Source: Vavraia culicis subsp. floridensis (lineage: Eukaryota; Microsporidia; Pleistophoridae). Taken from it: a stretch of DNA of 64,000 bases. The number at the start of each line of letters is the position of its first letter. Positions within the stretch are counted from its first letter, which is position 1. Location of the stretch: contig NW_007360616.1 in assembly GCF_000192795.1 (NCBI RefSeq), positions 1 through 64,000 on the forward strand. The letters run 5' to 3'. A program made the position numbers and the translations under genes. The notes beneath the pieces are model-generated. The model had not been told where the DNA came from, ran no database searches, and worked only from the letters and a program-made list of their open reading frames with translations. This document shows positions 50,948-61,707 of the stretch, piece after piece.

Positions 50948-51667
50948 GGGGATGGGGTAAAAAATTTAAATTTATTGGGTGTGCGCCCACCAACAGATGC
51001 TGCTGCCATGCACACGTGTAAATAAAAAGAGAACAAAGTGTTGTGAACGGAAACTGAAATAATGCGCAGATTTAACTCAAAAGTAAAAAATTGGTAGTAA
51101 GAACAGCAAGATATCCTAAGCATGGTGTGTTAGGCAAATTTAACCAAAAAGTACAAAATATAGCAATTTAATGTTACCCTCACATCAACTTTAAATAAAA
51201 TATTCATCTTAGGTAACAACACCCCATCACAAATTAAATTTATTTATTACATCATTTACCCATCACCCTACCAGGTATTTGAACCCTTTCAATGGAGTAC
51301 ACCACAGCGTCATACCCCTCTAAATAAATGCTCCTTAAATAACCATGCTTGAAAAATTAAACGCTTTTATGATTCAAGTGATCACACATGATGCCTTACA
51401 GCAGAATTAACTGTTAATTGCGATATAAGTTACAAACAATGCATAAAAATGTTTTGGAATGCAATAAATGATTCTTAATTAAATTTAATTATTAATTCAA
51501 CTACTGCTCAACTTATTACATTACCGCGATGAATAGGTTCACTGTACTGTTGATCTGCTATTTATTGCGTGCACGCTGTGCTATTGCTTGTTTTTGGTAG
51601 CTAAAAGATATTTTCTATGGAGTGAAAAGATACTTTCTGGGTGCAAAGCATTTTTGCCACGATGGAA
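50948..51667. other. intergenic, 0.7 kb
   Basis: AT-rich spacer between the SEC24 promoter and the 3' end of the AAA ATPase. No gene seen. Confidence 0.5.
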
Positions 51668-54304
51668 TCATTCCTTGTATTCCTTTATAATTTGTACCCC
51701 CTTCAAAATAAAACTGGTCCAATTCATACCTGCACACTCACTACTCCTATACCTCTTGGCAAACAGCATTTTACCTTCATTTACAGCAGCCTTCAGTTCT
51801 GCACCCGACATTCCTTCTGTTGATCTTACTAGCACATTCCATTTAACGTAGCAAAAGGTGTTCGTTGGTGATGGACTAAGACAGATTCTACACTTCGATC
51901 CTCCCTTCCCCTTCACTACCCCTTTTTGCTCTTCATCTTTCACTTCACTATTACTGATCATGATAACATCATTTGCTTTACTTATGCTCTTCAAATCACC
52001 GGCACTGGAATACAAACTACTCCCACCAACAGTACACTCACTAACCGTACTGTCTATACGATCATCTTTAGATGATCTCTTAACCAATACGTTGCTGGTA
52101 CCGTTCGAATGAGCTGTACCACTCTCAATTACACCACTATCGATCGAACAATTCGTGTCGCTATCATACTTTTTATGTAGGTATAGCTTAATTATTTCCT
52201 TTCTATCGCACTCATCAGGTAAACCAATGTAAATATGCCTGTCAAACCTACCAGGTCTTAGTAAGGCCTTATCAATACCGCTCCTCCTATTAGTACTACC
52301 AAATACAATTGTTTGTCTCTTATCGATTCCGTCCATCAGACTAAGCAGTGTATTAACAAGAGATATTTCATGATTATACGATGTGTCTCTGTTGCACGCT
52401 ATCGCATCTATTTCATCAATAAATAGCAACGAAGGCTGTATCAGTTCAGCCTCACGAAACTTATCACACAAATTACGCTCGCTCTCACCGACCCATTTGC
52501 TCTTTATGGATGACCCGCTAAAGTACACGAAATTGTAATTAAATGTTGATGACAATGAGCGAGCAAGTAAAGTTTTTGAACATCCTGGCGGCCCATACAG
52601 TAATATCCCTGTGGGATAGTCGATCAAATCGGTATGTGTACGCGTTAAGCACTCTGCTACGATATCCTTAACTTTTTGGTATCCTGCTATGTTCTTGAAA
52701 TTGAGCTGCTCGTCTCTTTTCGTTCTTCTATTGATCCTTGTTAAATAATCGTTAATCGCTGATGTAGATCTGTTCGAAAGGGACAAATCCTGTAATCTGT
52801 CTGTGAGAACGCTTTCTCCATCGGTGCTGTTCTCAGAACATTTATCACTAACATCTACACGTGCATTATCGTGTCGCTTATCAACAGGTAAGCTACGATT
52901 AAGACGTAGACCTTCTCCACCATTGATAAAGGTTGCTTGCTCTTTCTCCGTACACATACGATTACCATACACCCTGTACTCACTTATTAAATTAAATATC
53001 TCATAGTAATTCATTCCAAGCACATCATTTACAATGTTTAAACCGTAATCACCCAAAATTCTTTGTATCACTCTCTTGCCCGGTCTGTCGAGTTTCATGG
53101 CACAAACATTTCCCAATCGATAGAAATTAAATAAATGGCTGTCGTTAACAATAAAAAAAGACATTTCTTTCGTTTTCTCCATACACAAACCGCACTCATC
53201 CAATATGTTGGCTTCATCCTCACCGGTACGTATCGAGAACGCGCGTCTGTACGTTTCTATCTTCATGTTGGTGTTGAGAAAATCGTTCATAATCATGCAG
53301 AAAGTTCTTTTGCCAGTTCCTATCTCACCGGATAGCACAATCTTATCTATCGGATCGATTCCCAAGCGCTTTAATTTGGTAGGAAAGTAAAGGCTGTTGA
53401 ATGCACGTGCATAAGTCTTAAGAAGAAGGCTGATGTTCGCGTAAATTTTTTTTGTAAAGCTTTTGTTTCCCACATTGATGAAGACAGTCTGATCATCAAT
53501 AACAAAATATTCATCTTCCTCAGTAAGTATATTTGCTGCTGCGCTTTCATCTTCTTGGTCCCTAACACTGTGCTCTTCTTCGTCCTTTGAATCTTTCTCA
53601 CCTATGTTGTTCTTTTGTATTACATCGTTTAAGTGCTGTCCATCTTTTTGGCTGCTGAAGCGGTCACAGGTCACTGCACTATCCCCACTTTCCATCTCTC
53701 CACAATGCATGCTTTGCATATTATTGGTATCGCTAGTACAGTCATTTCCGTTTCCATGCCCTTCGCCAGTATCGCCGTCACATCCTCCACTGCAATCATT
53801 GCCTTTCTCACCAATATTTTCTTTTTCTTCTACATTTCGTGCCTTCTCTTTGCTGATACACGCATCTTTGTGCCTATTCTCATAACAGTTATCAAATATC
53901 TCTGCAACACTCTCGTCCATAATATTATCCGTTCCATTCTGCCAGTAATAAGGTAAAGGCACACACAAGCATTCTCGTCTTTTGTATATTCTCAGCACCT
54001 GTCCGTTATCGACTCTTGTACCGGTCTTGATAACTCTCACCGTTTTCAGTCCGTCTACCTTTCCCGAATAATACACTATTCCAGCACGTGACAGATCCGC
54101 TTTCTGTACATCGACTTTATGTTCATTACCAATCTTCGCGGTATATAACCTCGAAACAACGATTGTGCCAGGCGAACAGACCTGTGGAGAATACTCAGCA
54201 TATGCATACACATCTCCTATCCTTATTGAACCTTCTAACTCTTCTATACCTACATACGTGATGTACTTGTCACGTCCCACAGAGTAGTATAGAGAATAAC
54301 TCAT
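51668..54304 (-). CDS. AFG2: tandem AAA ATPase, AFG2/DRG1(SPATA5)-like
   Basis: 878 aa. The first AAA domain is degenerate: Walker A GEIGTGKR (326-333) is kept, but the Walker B is FFIVND. The second is complete, with Walker A GPPGCSKT (571-578), WVGESERN, Walker B LLFIDEID (626-633), sensor GSTNR and the arginine-finger stretch RPGRFDR (683-689). GPPGCSKT instead of GPPGTGKT is the hallmark of AFG2/SPATA5. PEX1/PEX6 are unlikely because microsporidia lack peroxisomes; RIX7 usually has GPPGCGKT. AFG2/DRG1 releases RLP24 from cytoplasmic pre-60S particles. Acidic Asn/Gly-rich inserts occur at about 150-260, 455-520 and 705-800 (the last with CRICLSPSPTNTFC). Sense-strand CCCC lies 8-11 nt before the ATG. 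Confidence 0.82.
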   Translation of the reverse strand: MSYSLYYSVGRDKYITYVGIEELEGSIRIGDVYAYAEYSPQVCSPGTIVVSRLYTAKIGNEHKVDVQKADLSRAGIVYYSGKVDGLKTVRVIKTGTRVDNGQVLRIYKRRECLCVPLPYYWQNGTDNIMDESVAEIFDNCYENRHKDACISKEKARNVEEKENIGEKGNDCSGGCDGDTGEGHGNGNDCTSDTNNMQSMHCGEMESGDSAVTCDRFSSQKDGQHLNDVIQKNNIGEKDSKDEEEHSVRDQEDESAAANILTEEDEYFVIDDQTVFINVGNKSFTKKIYANISLLLKTYARAFNSLYFPTKLKRLGIDPIDKIVLSGEIGTGKRTFCMIMNDFLNTNMKIETYRRAFSIRTGEDEANILDECGLCMEKTKEMSFFIVNDSHLFNFYRLGNVCAMKLDRPGKRVIQRILGDYGLNIVNDVLGMNYYEIFNLISEYRVYGNRMCTEKEQATFINGGEGLRLNRSLPVDKRHDNARVDVSDKCSENSTDGESVLTDRLQDLSLSNRSTSAINDYLTRINRRTKRDEQLNFKNIAGYQKVKDIVAECLTRTHTDLIDYPTGILLYGPPGCSKTLLARSLSSTFNYNFVYFSGSSIKSKWVGESERNLCDKFREAELIQPSLLFIDEIDAIACNRDTSYNHEISLVNTLLSLMDGIDKRQTIVFGSTNRRSGIDKALLRPGRFDRHIYIGLPDECDRKEIIKLYLHKKYDSDTNCSIDSGVIESGTAHSNGTSNVLVKRSSKDDRIDSTVSECTVGGSSLYSSAGDLKSISKANDVIMISNSEVKDEEQKGVVKGKGGSKCRICLSPSPTNTFCYVKWNVLVRSTEGMSGAELKAAVNEGKMLFAKRYRSSECAGMNWTSFILKGVQIIKEYKE

Positions 54305-55881
54305 TTTTTGTGGGGTGCATGGGTAATATCATCATATGAGTAAAAAGACAAATCGGAAGATGATTGGTCAGTTCTGGAAAGTAAATTATTTGACCCTTCG
54401 AGAAAAATAAAGAATGTTTGTTTCATGTATTTGCACTGAATAAAAGATCTAAAGTTGTCGTACAACTCATTCTTTCTGAAGCGCCCTCAATTGTCCTCTA
54501 CTAACAACATCAAAATTACACGATCACCGAATAGTAGCTAATTAATTAACCCCTACCATAAGATCTTAAACAATAGAAAAAACATAATACGAGATATGAA
54601 AAGAAGAAAGTATCAAAGAATGGATAGAGCACTTTTTTTGTTTTATAAACGGGAATAGCGCAGCTAACATTTTTTTAACGGTCCGCTGGGCATTCTTTAA
54701 CTGTTGATGAAACTGTGTGCATATAATTATGGCTAATTCAGCCGATAAAAGTAACCAAAGTTCTAATTTGCCGGTTATTTGCCATAAATCAGAGGTGTAG
54801 ACCGTATATCTGCCCATCTAAGTTAGATCTGGTGTACCGGATGCTTAACACGTCAATGATACTAAAGCACAAGCGTATGAGGAGATGTTTATGCGATAGA
54901 TAATTTTTATATAGCTATTGTGAGAAGTGTTCTAGAACGGTATTAAGAACTCTGTATAAAATAAGCATTATTCGCCATAAAAGAATAATATGTGTAAATG
55001 AGTGCTTATCAATACCAATGTGTCTTTATAAGTGCTCAAAATGAGCGTGAAAATATCCCTGTGATAAGGACATGTATGGTAGAACGCAATGAATGTGGTA
55101 TAACAATGTTATAAAAAAGCGATTCTTTTTATAGAAAACAATACTTTGTTAATGTGTTGGTATGAAAAGTTCGTTTGGGCTGTTCCTGTTGCAGAAAAAG
55201 AGGTAATATCGGATACACACTCAAAATGATCAGATAAAAGATCTTGTGTCCGAGAAAAAGAGGCAATTGCAAGCTAATAAGCAGTTTTAGATCGGAAATG
55301 AGCGCAGCAACACACAACTTGACGAACACCACAAAAGGTATATTACCCAAATGATTGACGCCTTGCAATGTTACCGTTATTCCGGTCATTCATCTCTATG
55401 TTAATCTCAGGCATAATTTATAACGTAGTTTTACCAGACCTGCCAATATCAAAACTCTTATAATTCTGCTATTCCTGGTGCATAGAAATGAGTGGTAGTC
55501 TTTGTGCTATTACCAAGGAGAATACGTTTTTTAACGTTTATTTCAGCAATACTAATGCATTATCACTGTTAGCTAGTCTAAAAAATATTAATCATCATGA
55601 TTTACTATAAAAAGCGGCAAATTATGAACCATCCGATTCATGTATTAGAAGAAATGCCTTGTTGGTTTAGCATGGCCTTTTACCATTTGATCCGTTCAAC
55701 AAGAAGAATGAATACTCAGAAATATTATGGGCATCAACAGGAAAGGCTGTATTAGAGGGACTACGAGCGCCTTAGCAGGGAGTACGTTAAATGCTTGTAG
55801 CGTAGAAAATGAACACCCACGAAAACAAAAAAACACGCAATTTGCTCTTTAACGGGTAGATCTCACCTAATTGTACCTCAT
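54305..55881. other. intergenic, 1.6 kb, hydrophobic ORF of doubtful status
   Basis: The minus-strand frame 55129-55389 (ATG 55389, 86 codons) could encode two membrane helices (FVVFVKLCVAALISDLKLLI and IFYLIILSVYPILPLFL). There is no C-tract and no family match, and AT-rich DNA readily yields such frames. The frame at 54566-54817 is similar noise. Confidence 0.3.
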
Positions 55882-56205
55882 TTACTTATCTATTGCCGTA
55901 CCACTCACAATGCTGACAATATCATCCACGATGCCCTCACACCCCATAATTTCTACACCAAACTCCCTCAGGTCATTCTCTCTCTCACTCTTTAATTCCT
56001 CTACCAGCCTATCCACCTCTTCGTTCTCTCTTGCCCGCTCCTTTTCCAGTATTAGCTCATGTTCTTCTCGCAGCTTGGCTATCGCTATGTCAGCATCAAC
56101 ACGGGAGAGCGCAAGCAGATCTGCCCGTTCATTACGTGCACGACTTACCATTTCTTTAGCCTTTTTTTCACATTCCACAAGTTTCTTTACGTTTTCTGAT
56201 GCCAT
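55882..56205 (-). CDS. VMA10: V-ATPase subunit G
   Basis: 107 aa from ATG 56205. The longer frame upstream (to 56319) is rejected because this ATG gives the family length (about 114) and is preceded 9-11 nt upstream by CCC on the sense strand. The N-terminal stretch ASENVKKLVECEKKAKEMVSRARNERA.. (given here in part) matches the conserved subunit G pattern of a ready-made amphipathic helix: I.kLL.aEk.A.eiv..AR..R...L. The rest is a charged coiled coil (RARENEEVDRLVEELKSER), ending with a short hydrophobic tail. It forms, with subunit E, the peripheral stator stalk of the proton pump of acidic compartments. Confidence 0.85.
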   Translation of the reverse strand: MASENVKKLVECEKKAKEMVSRARNERADLLALSRVDADIAIAKLREEHELILEKERARENEEVDRLVEELKSERENDLREFGVEIMGCEGIVDDIVSIVSGTAIDK

Positions 56206-56703
56206 AATCAGATGGGCACAGCAATTCTTAATTTTAGGCAAAATTGAAATGTTTGAAACTTGGGTGTTATAGAGAGTGGAGGCAGAGGATGTGCTTAACA
56301 TGATGATAGGTATAAACATGGTGAACTCACCTTATAAGGTGATACAAGCTTGTGTTGCTAGGTGTAACGGTTAGTTTAGTCTCTGGGCTACAGCAGAAAA
56401 AAGACAGGATTCTAACACGTACGAGTGATACAACAGAATGAAAAACGGTTGAGAATGGTATTTTCGTATCACGGATGGGTTGTGCACGTGGTGCAACACA
56501 TTAATTTGTTTTGCTGGTGGATATTGAAGAAACGAGTTGTAATCTTACGGTTGATCTACGCGTAAATAGCGATGCAAAAGCTCAATCAAAACGGTAAGTC
56601 ACCGGCTTAACCGCATTGGCAACATGCGTAAAATAGAAGGAGTATACGGCCATTTTTGGCTGCTGTTTTAGGCGTAATACATTTACTTAACTCTGTTTGC
56701 CGG
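56206..56703. other. spacer between VMA10 and CK2 alpha
   Basis: About 500 bp with the VMA10 C-tract at its left end. No other feature seen. Confidence 0.5.
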
Positions 56704-57648
56704 TCACTTCTTGAAAAAATTGTGCTCTAGACATTCCTTTGCGCTCAATCTCTCGCTGTGATCATACACTAAAAGATTGTCGAGAAGGTCGATCACACAC
56801 TCGCCCAGCTCCGTTCCAAACTTCTTTCGTTTCGCATTCTTGCTGACTATGATGTCTTCTTCAAGCGCTATCTGGTACTTCTTTATGTACGCGTGGAAAT
56901 CATCCCTTCCAAGCACCTCAGTGATCACAAACAGCTGATCAATGTTGTCCTTTCCGAAGAAAAACGGCGATTTCTTGGTAAAGTACTCGGCCACAATGCA
57001 TCCAAACGACCACATATCGAGCGAGTAGTCGTAATAGTTGTAGTCAACGAGCAGTTCTGGTCCCTTGTAAAAACGCGATGCCACCTTTACGTTGTACGCC
57101 GTACCGGGAAGATAAAACTCTGCTAGTCCCCAGTCTATGATCTTAAGCGTTTTGCTGTCCTTGCTGATTATCATGTTGTGCGGTTTTATGTCTCTATGAA
57201 CAATACCCTTGGAATGTGCGTAATCGAGCGCACTGAGCACCTGCTTGGCATAAAACGCAAACTCCTTTCTGCTCAGCTCGGTAAACAGAACACGCGTCTC
57301 TCTGTGCTCCAAATACTCAAATATAATTGAGTATGTGTGCGTGTCGCTGTCTTTAACAACATCAACCATTCTGACAATGTTTGGATGGTCCAACTGCTTG
57401 AGCACCAGTACCTCTCTGTTAATTTTTTTTTGTCTGACAGGCTTTAACACCTTTATTGCCACCAAGCTCTTTGTAAGCGTGCAAATGCCTTTGAACACCT
57501 CGGAGTACTTGCCCCGTCCCAGTCTTTTTATTATTTTGTAGTTATCGATGTTTCCTATTTCAGGCTCGTATTCTTCGTAGCTGTAATATTCTGGAGGCTG
57601 TTCGTTGCAGTAGCTGGCGTACACCTTTGATACCGTTTGAATGACCAT
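56704..57648 (-). CDS. CKA1: casein kinase II catalytic subunit (CK2 alpha)
   Basis: A 314-aa Ser/Thr kinase. Its acidic N-terminal segment PPEYYSYEEYEPEIG is diagnostic of CK2 alpha. The glycine loop is GRGKYSEV (44-51), the ATP lysine K66 in AIKVLKP, the catalytic loop HRDIKPHN (151-158), the magnesium motif DWG (172-174, as in CK2 instead of DFG), and YNVKVASRFYKGPELLVDY closes the activation segment. The basic cluster VRQKKINRE matches the CK2 substrate-binding/K-rich helix. It lacks the variable C-terminal tail of animal enzymes. It is constitutively active, phosphorylates acidic Ser/Thr sites, and pairs with CK2 beta. Sense-strand CCC at 57661-57663 lies about 13 nt before the ATG. Confidence 0.96.
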   Translation of the reverse strand: MVIQTVSKVYASYCNEQPPEYYSYEEYEPEIGNIDNYKIIKRLGRGKYSEVFKGICTLTKSLVAIKVLKPVRQKKINREVLVLKQLDHPNIVRMVDVVKDSDTHTYSIIFEYLEHRETRVLFTELSRKEFAFYAKQVLSALDYAHSKGIVHRDIKPHNMIISKDSKTLKIIDWGLAEFYLPGTAYNVKVASRFYKGPELLVDYNYYDYSLDMWSFGCIVAEYFTKKSPFFFGKDNIDQLFVITEVLGRDDFHAYIKKYQIALEEDIIVSKNAKRKKFGTELGECVIDLLDNLLVYDHSERLSAKECLEHNFFKK

Positions 57649-60600
57649 CTGTTGTGTAGAGGGTAAGAATTTTGAAGGGGTGGAAATGTTTGAAACAAGC
57701 GATGAGCAGAAGGTGATAGAGCTGGAAATGATGATGGGTACGTGAATGTAAGATTTAAAGCGACTTATTCTAAGCTATGTATGTGATTAATACGTGTGCA
57801 AGATGGTACTGAACGAGTATCAGACATGTAAAGTATGAAATGAGTATGTGCTAAGTTACGTACCGCATACCAGGGCAATGATGAAACACGTGGTAATTAC
57901 GGTACTTATAGATTAATCATGTACATGATCAGTAGTGATGGTGCGCCAACAAACGATACACAACAAGTACCACGAATAAGGTGATAATTGCTGGGGTGTA
58001 TGAATACTGTGTTAGTACCACGTACAGGCAATGAAGGGCTCGTTCTAAGTACGAACACGATGAAAATCCTAGTGCAGCAAATATAAAATTGCTAAAGATC
58101 AATAGCGTATTGCCTATGGAGAGAATTTAAAAATTTTGATCACAGTACCGAGACGTGCAGAACAGCGTTCAGCGCTTTTATTGTTTAGTAGTGGCAAAAT
58201 ACACAAATACGTGTTATGAAAGAATCGAAAATGAATTGTAAAAAAGAGAAGATGCATGATTGAAGGATTTAACACGAGAAAAGTACCTTTCAGTGCTGAT
58301 ATGCAGGTAAATAACTGAGCTGGGCGTTTTACAACGCGTTTTATGTGGAATGTATGCAAATAATTAGTTTAGCCTAGTTGGACCGATTATATACGAATAT
58401 TCGAGTAGACCAGGGCAATTACGGATAATAGGAAACGAAGAAACGCATTTCTGTTCATTGCATACGAAGTGTTTGGTAGTTGTGGTAAGAACACTGATTT
58501 TAATGGTGCTGTGCCACTGCTTAGTACCGTTTTACGGTTTAGATCCATCTTTTCGTACCTGTTTGGTAACCGTTTCACAAGGATGTATGACAATGTAAAA
58601 AAGGCATTTACTTCCTTTTTACAGTTCAAGAAGGACACTTCATTTATTGCCAGCACAAAGAAGTATCTTAACATGATATTCAGAGCATACACACAATCTC
58701 ATGGTAAATAGTTCATCCTACGTGTTATGATTCGAAATATTGGGTGTGTACGCTAATATGCACCATTTCGTAGAGTTCGAGATGTAAATCTGCCCGTGTA
58801 AAAAGAAAATTTGATCGATTTTCATGACTGCGTTAACGCAGTCTATCTTTTCGTGATTCGCTGATCTTGAGATACACCTTGCCTGCCGTAAACGTTTAGT
58901 TCCTGTAAGTATTTCTGTCTTAGACACTAAGGAGCGGTAATTGATTTGAGCTTTTAAGTGTAATATCAGGTACATCTTGTAGCAATGAGGGGCCATTACG
59001 TGCTACACAAGAGGTAACAGCTTTTGTTCTTTTACCGTACCTTTGGCTGGTACGCCTAGTTGGTATAAATACCTGTGCCTTGAACATTTCAGCTTATTTA
59101 TCTGTCAAAGCAGCTTGAACATGGAACAGTTGGAAGGAAAGATTGATTTTCTTGCTCGGCTGTCGAAGAAAATGTGGTCAACGCAATTTTTGACGAAAAA
59201 GTGTATATGAGTTGCAATGCACAAAGAAGAACGGCAGCAACAGACTCTCACATCCTTGATTGGCCGTATGAGTGTGTACTGTTGAAGTATCTACGTTTCA
59301 TTTTGATGCAAATAACGCATTCTTTTGTAGCAATACATATGGCGAATGAGTTTGGTTGAGGTCAATTTAATGAAATATACGGTTTTTGATGTTTTATAAA
59401 ATCATTGTGATGTGCTTACAAAACAAGAATTATTGGCTTGGTAGCGGGTGAAGAACAGCGATATATGCAGGTGTACTGAGTTACAAACAAACCAAGAGCT
59501 GGCCTGAACAAAGCCTTTGGTAATTGGTTGCAGCAAATGCTTCCTTGGAAGAGTCTACGAGCAGTCCTACAATTCCAACAGAAAGGTAAAAAACCTATGA
59601 GTATGGTGAAGAGCTTTCACCGGGAATGAATCCTCAAAAAGCATATTTAACAGGTAATATGGTGTTATCCAACACCTTTACAACAATGCATATGCCGTAC
59701 TGCATGTTTACCAAGAGCATTTAGATGCTATCATGATGTGCCATCCCAAACATACGAAATACACAAGAGAAGCTTTTATTTCCTTGTGACGTAAAAGTAG
59801 GTAAAAGTTTATTCGTCTTGAGCCAGGTTGAATACGGAAATGTACTGCACAAATAAGTACATACGGTACGTGACATGTTGAAACAGTCAGTTTATGACAA
59901 ATGCACAAGAATTCATAATTTAATGGACAGGTGCTTCTTGAATCGAGGATCATCGGTCGTGTTCAGGCTCAACCGGCCAAGACAATGTGTTTATTCAGCT
60001 GGCGTTATGTGAAAGGATGAATAAACAGCTTTTAGTTGAAAAACAGTTTGAGCACCTGTGCCAAGCGCACAGCGTGTCATGCTGCAAATAACTTTTTTAT
60101 TCACACATTTTGCTACAAGATAAGTTGGTAGATATGTTTTTGGTTTTGCGTTGCTACCAGAGAGTAGGATATGGCCAAATGGTACGGTATTCCGTTCGGT
60201 GAGCACGGCAAACCATAATATCAACGGGTATGTGCTTGGAAACGCGGTGAGAACGACATGAAAAGTACGAACGACTTCCTAATTTAGTACGTTTTTGGGT
60301 GTAAGCAGGTGATAGCACCATAAAGCAAGAAATATTTGTACAAGAAATGGTGCATATGCTACAAAATAGTAGTATTACCATTTACTAAACATTTTTGCGA
60401 GCATACGTTCCGATTCGTGCCATTCTTGCGCAAACCGTTTGGTAGAAAATGTGCCTTAAAATGTAACAGGTAGAAGTGGCAGTACTGCAGGTACTAGAAT
60501 GTGGTCTTATATCCTTGAGTGTAAGACGTGTTGTGTTTTATAAGCTGTATTGCATGCTTGTACGGTGTATTTGGAGTTGGTGTGGAATATTGCAGTACCA

Positions 60601-61707
60601 GCACTGCACAAGTGAATGTACCATTATTGGCAAGTATGTCGAAACAGCCTTTGCGGTATAAGACTAAATTTGGAGTTGTGTACCTATTTGCAGACCAAAG
60701 AGGTATGTTGAGCGTTCAATCGGTGACCTGCCATGTTTTTGCGATAAGGCTAAATTCTGAAATTTGAATAGCAATACTTAAACAGATATTTGTGCGGGCA
60801 CTAGATTTACAGGTGTAAAGAGATGTTGGAGTTGTAGAAGAGTTCCCTTAGAATGATAAGAATGTTTGTTAGTGACTCTGCTTGGATGAAACGGTTGTTT
60901 AGGTTAAAAATTTATTTTTTGTTCAATTTACGTTTGTAGACCGAGGAAAAACAATTTTATGATTATCAAAGAAGGATATACACACGTGAAATGGCTTCGC
61001 TCGCTTTACAGCCCGGTATCCTCTACGCTTTGGATTATTATGCTGCTGTCAAAACGAGATCAAATTTACCGCATGCTGTATAAATCCATAATTTACCAAA
61101 TTTTTTTTGTGGTAAATTAAAGCAAAATCGTGCTTAAGCAAAGATTTGGACAACAAAAGAATAGCTGTCGTTGCATTTTGATAGCACTGCAAAGCATTGC
61201 TATGAATTGATTGGACGGGGTTCTTGCTTTTGTCTCACGTGCGGTGTTGAGTACATCTGCACAGAGGATCACTGTTTTGCATCAAATCTCTGCAATGTGT
61301 CATTTAATGGTAACACATAGGTTTAAAATAGCAGTTAACACCAATGTAAATGCTGTGCAGTTTTACAAATAGGCTAAACAGGTAAATTGGTAAAAGAAAT
61401 ATTAAAATTTTTAAAAATGTTTTCTTGGCTTTGCAACACGTTTTGAACGATAGAGGCGTACCTTTTTACCACATTAAAAGAGAAAAAAACATTCGGAATA
61501 CGTTTTGAAAGGGAAAAGTGCTGTTCTAGCAACGAGCAGCAAGAGAGAAAAGAGACATGAGAGTACGAATTGGTATATTACCATTTAAATACGGTTCTTA
61601 TTTTGTCCTGCTCATACCACACTCTAATTCGGCATCATTCTGCAAAATACAAATAATACAAAAAAGGCAAATTGTAAAAGTATAAAAACGAATACAATAC
61701 GCACCCT
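57649..61707. other. 4-kb region with no supportable gene
   Basis: Scattered frames of 60-100 codons occur on both strands (58387-58692 minus, 58469-58711 plus, 59991-60224 minus, 60528-60767 plus), none with family or promoter signal. A TATAAATA sequence near 59066 lies about 50 nt before an ATG at 59121. That ATG opens a 29-codon frame (MEQLEGKIDFLARLSKKMW), after which a second frame stays open to 59359. This could be a decayed small gene. No repeats, tRNA or rRNA were found. Confidence 0.4.

Noticed and set aside
55129..55389. 86-codon two-helix membrane ORF on the minus strand
   Set aside because: Hydrophobic frames arise readily in AT-rich DNA. It lacks a start motif and any recognisable family, so it is mentioned only in the gap note.
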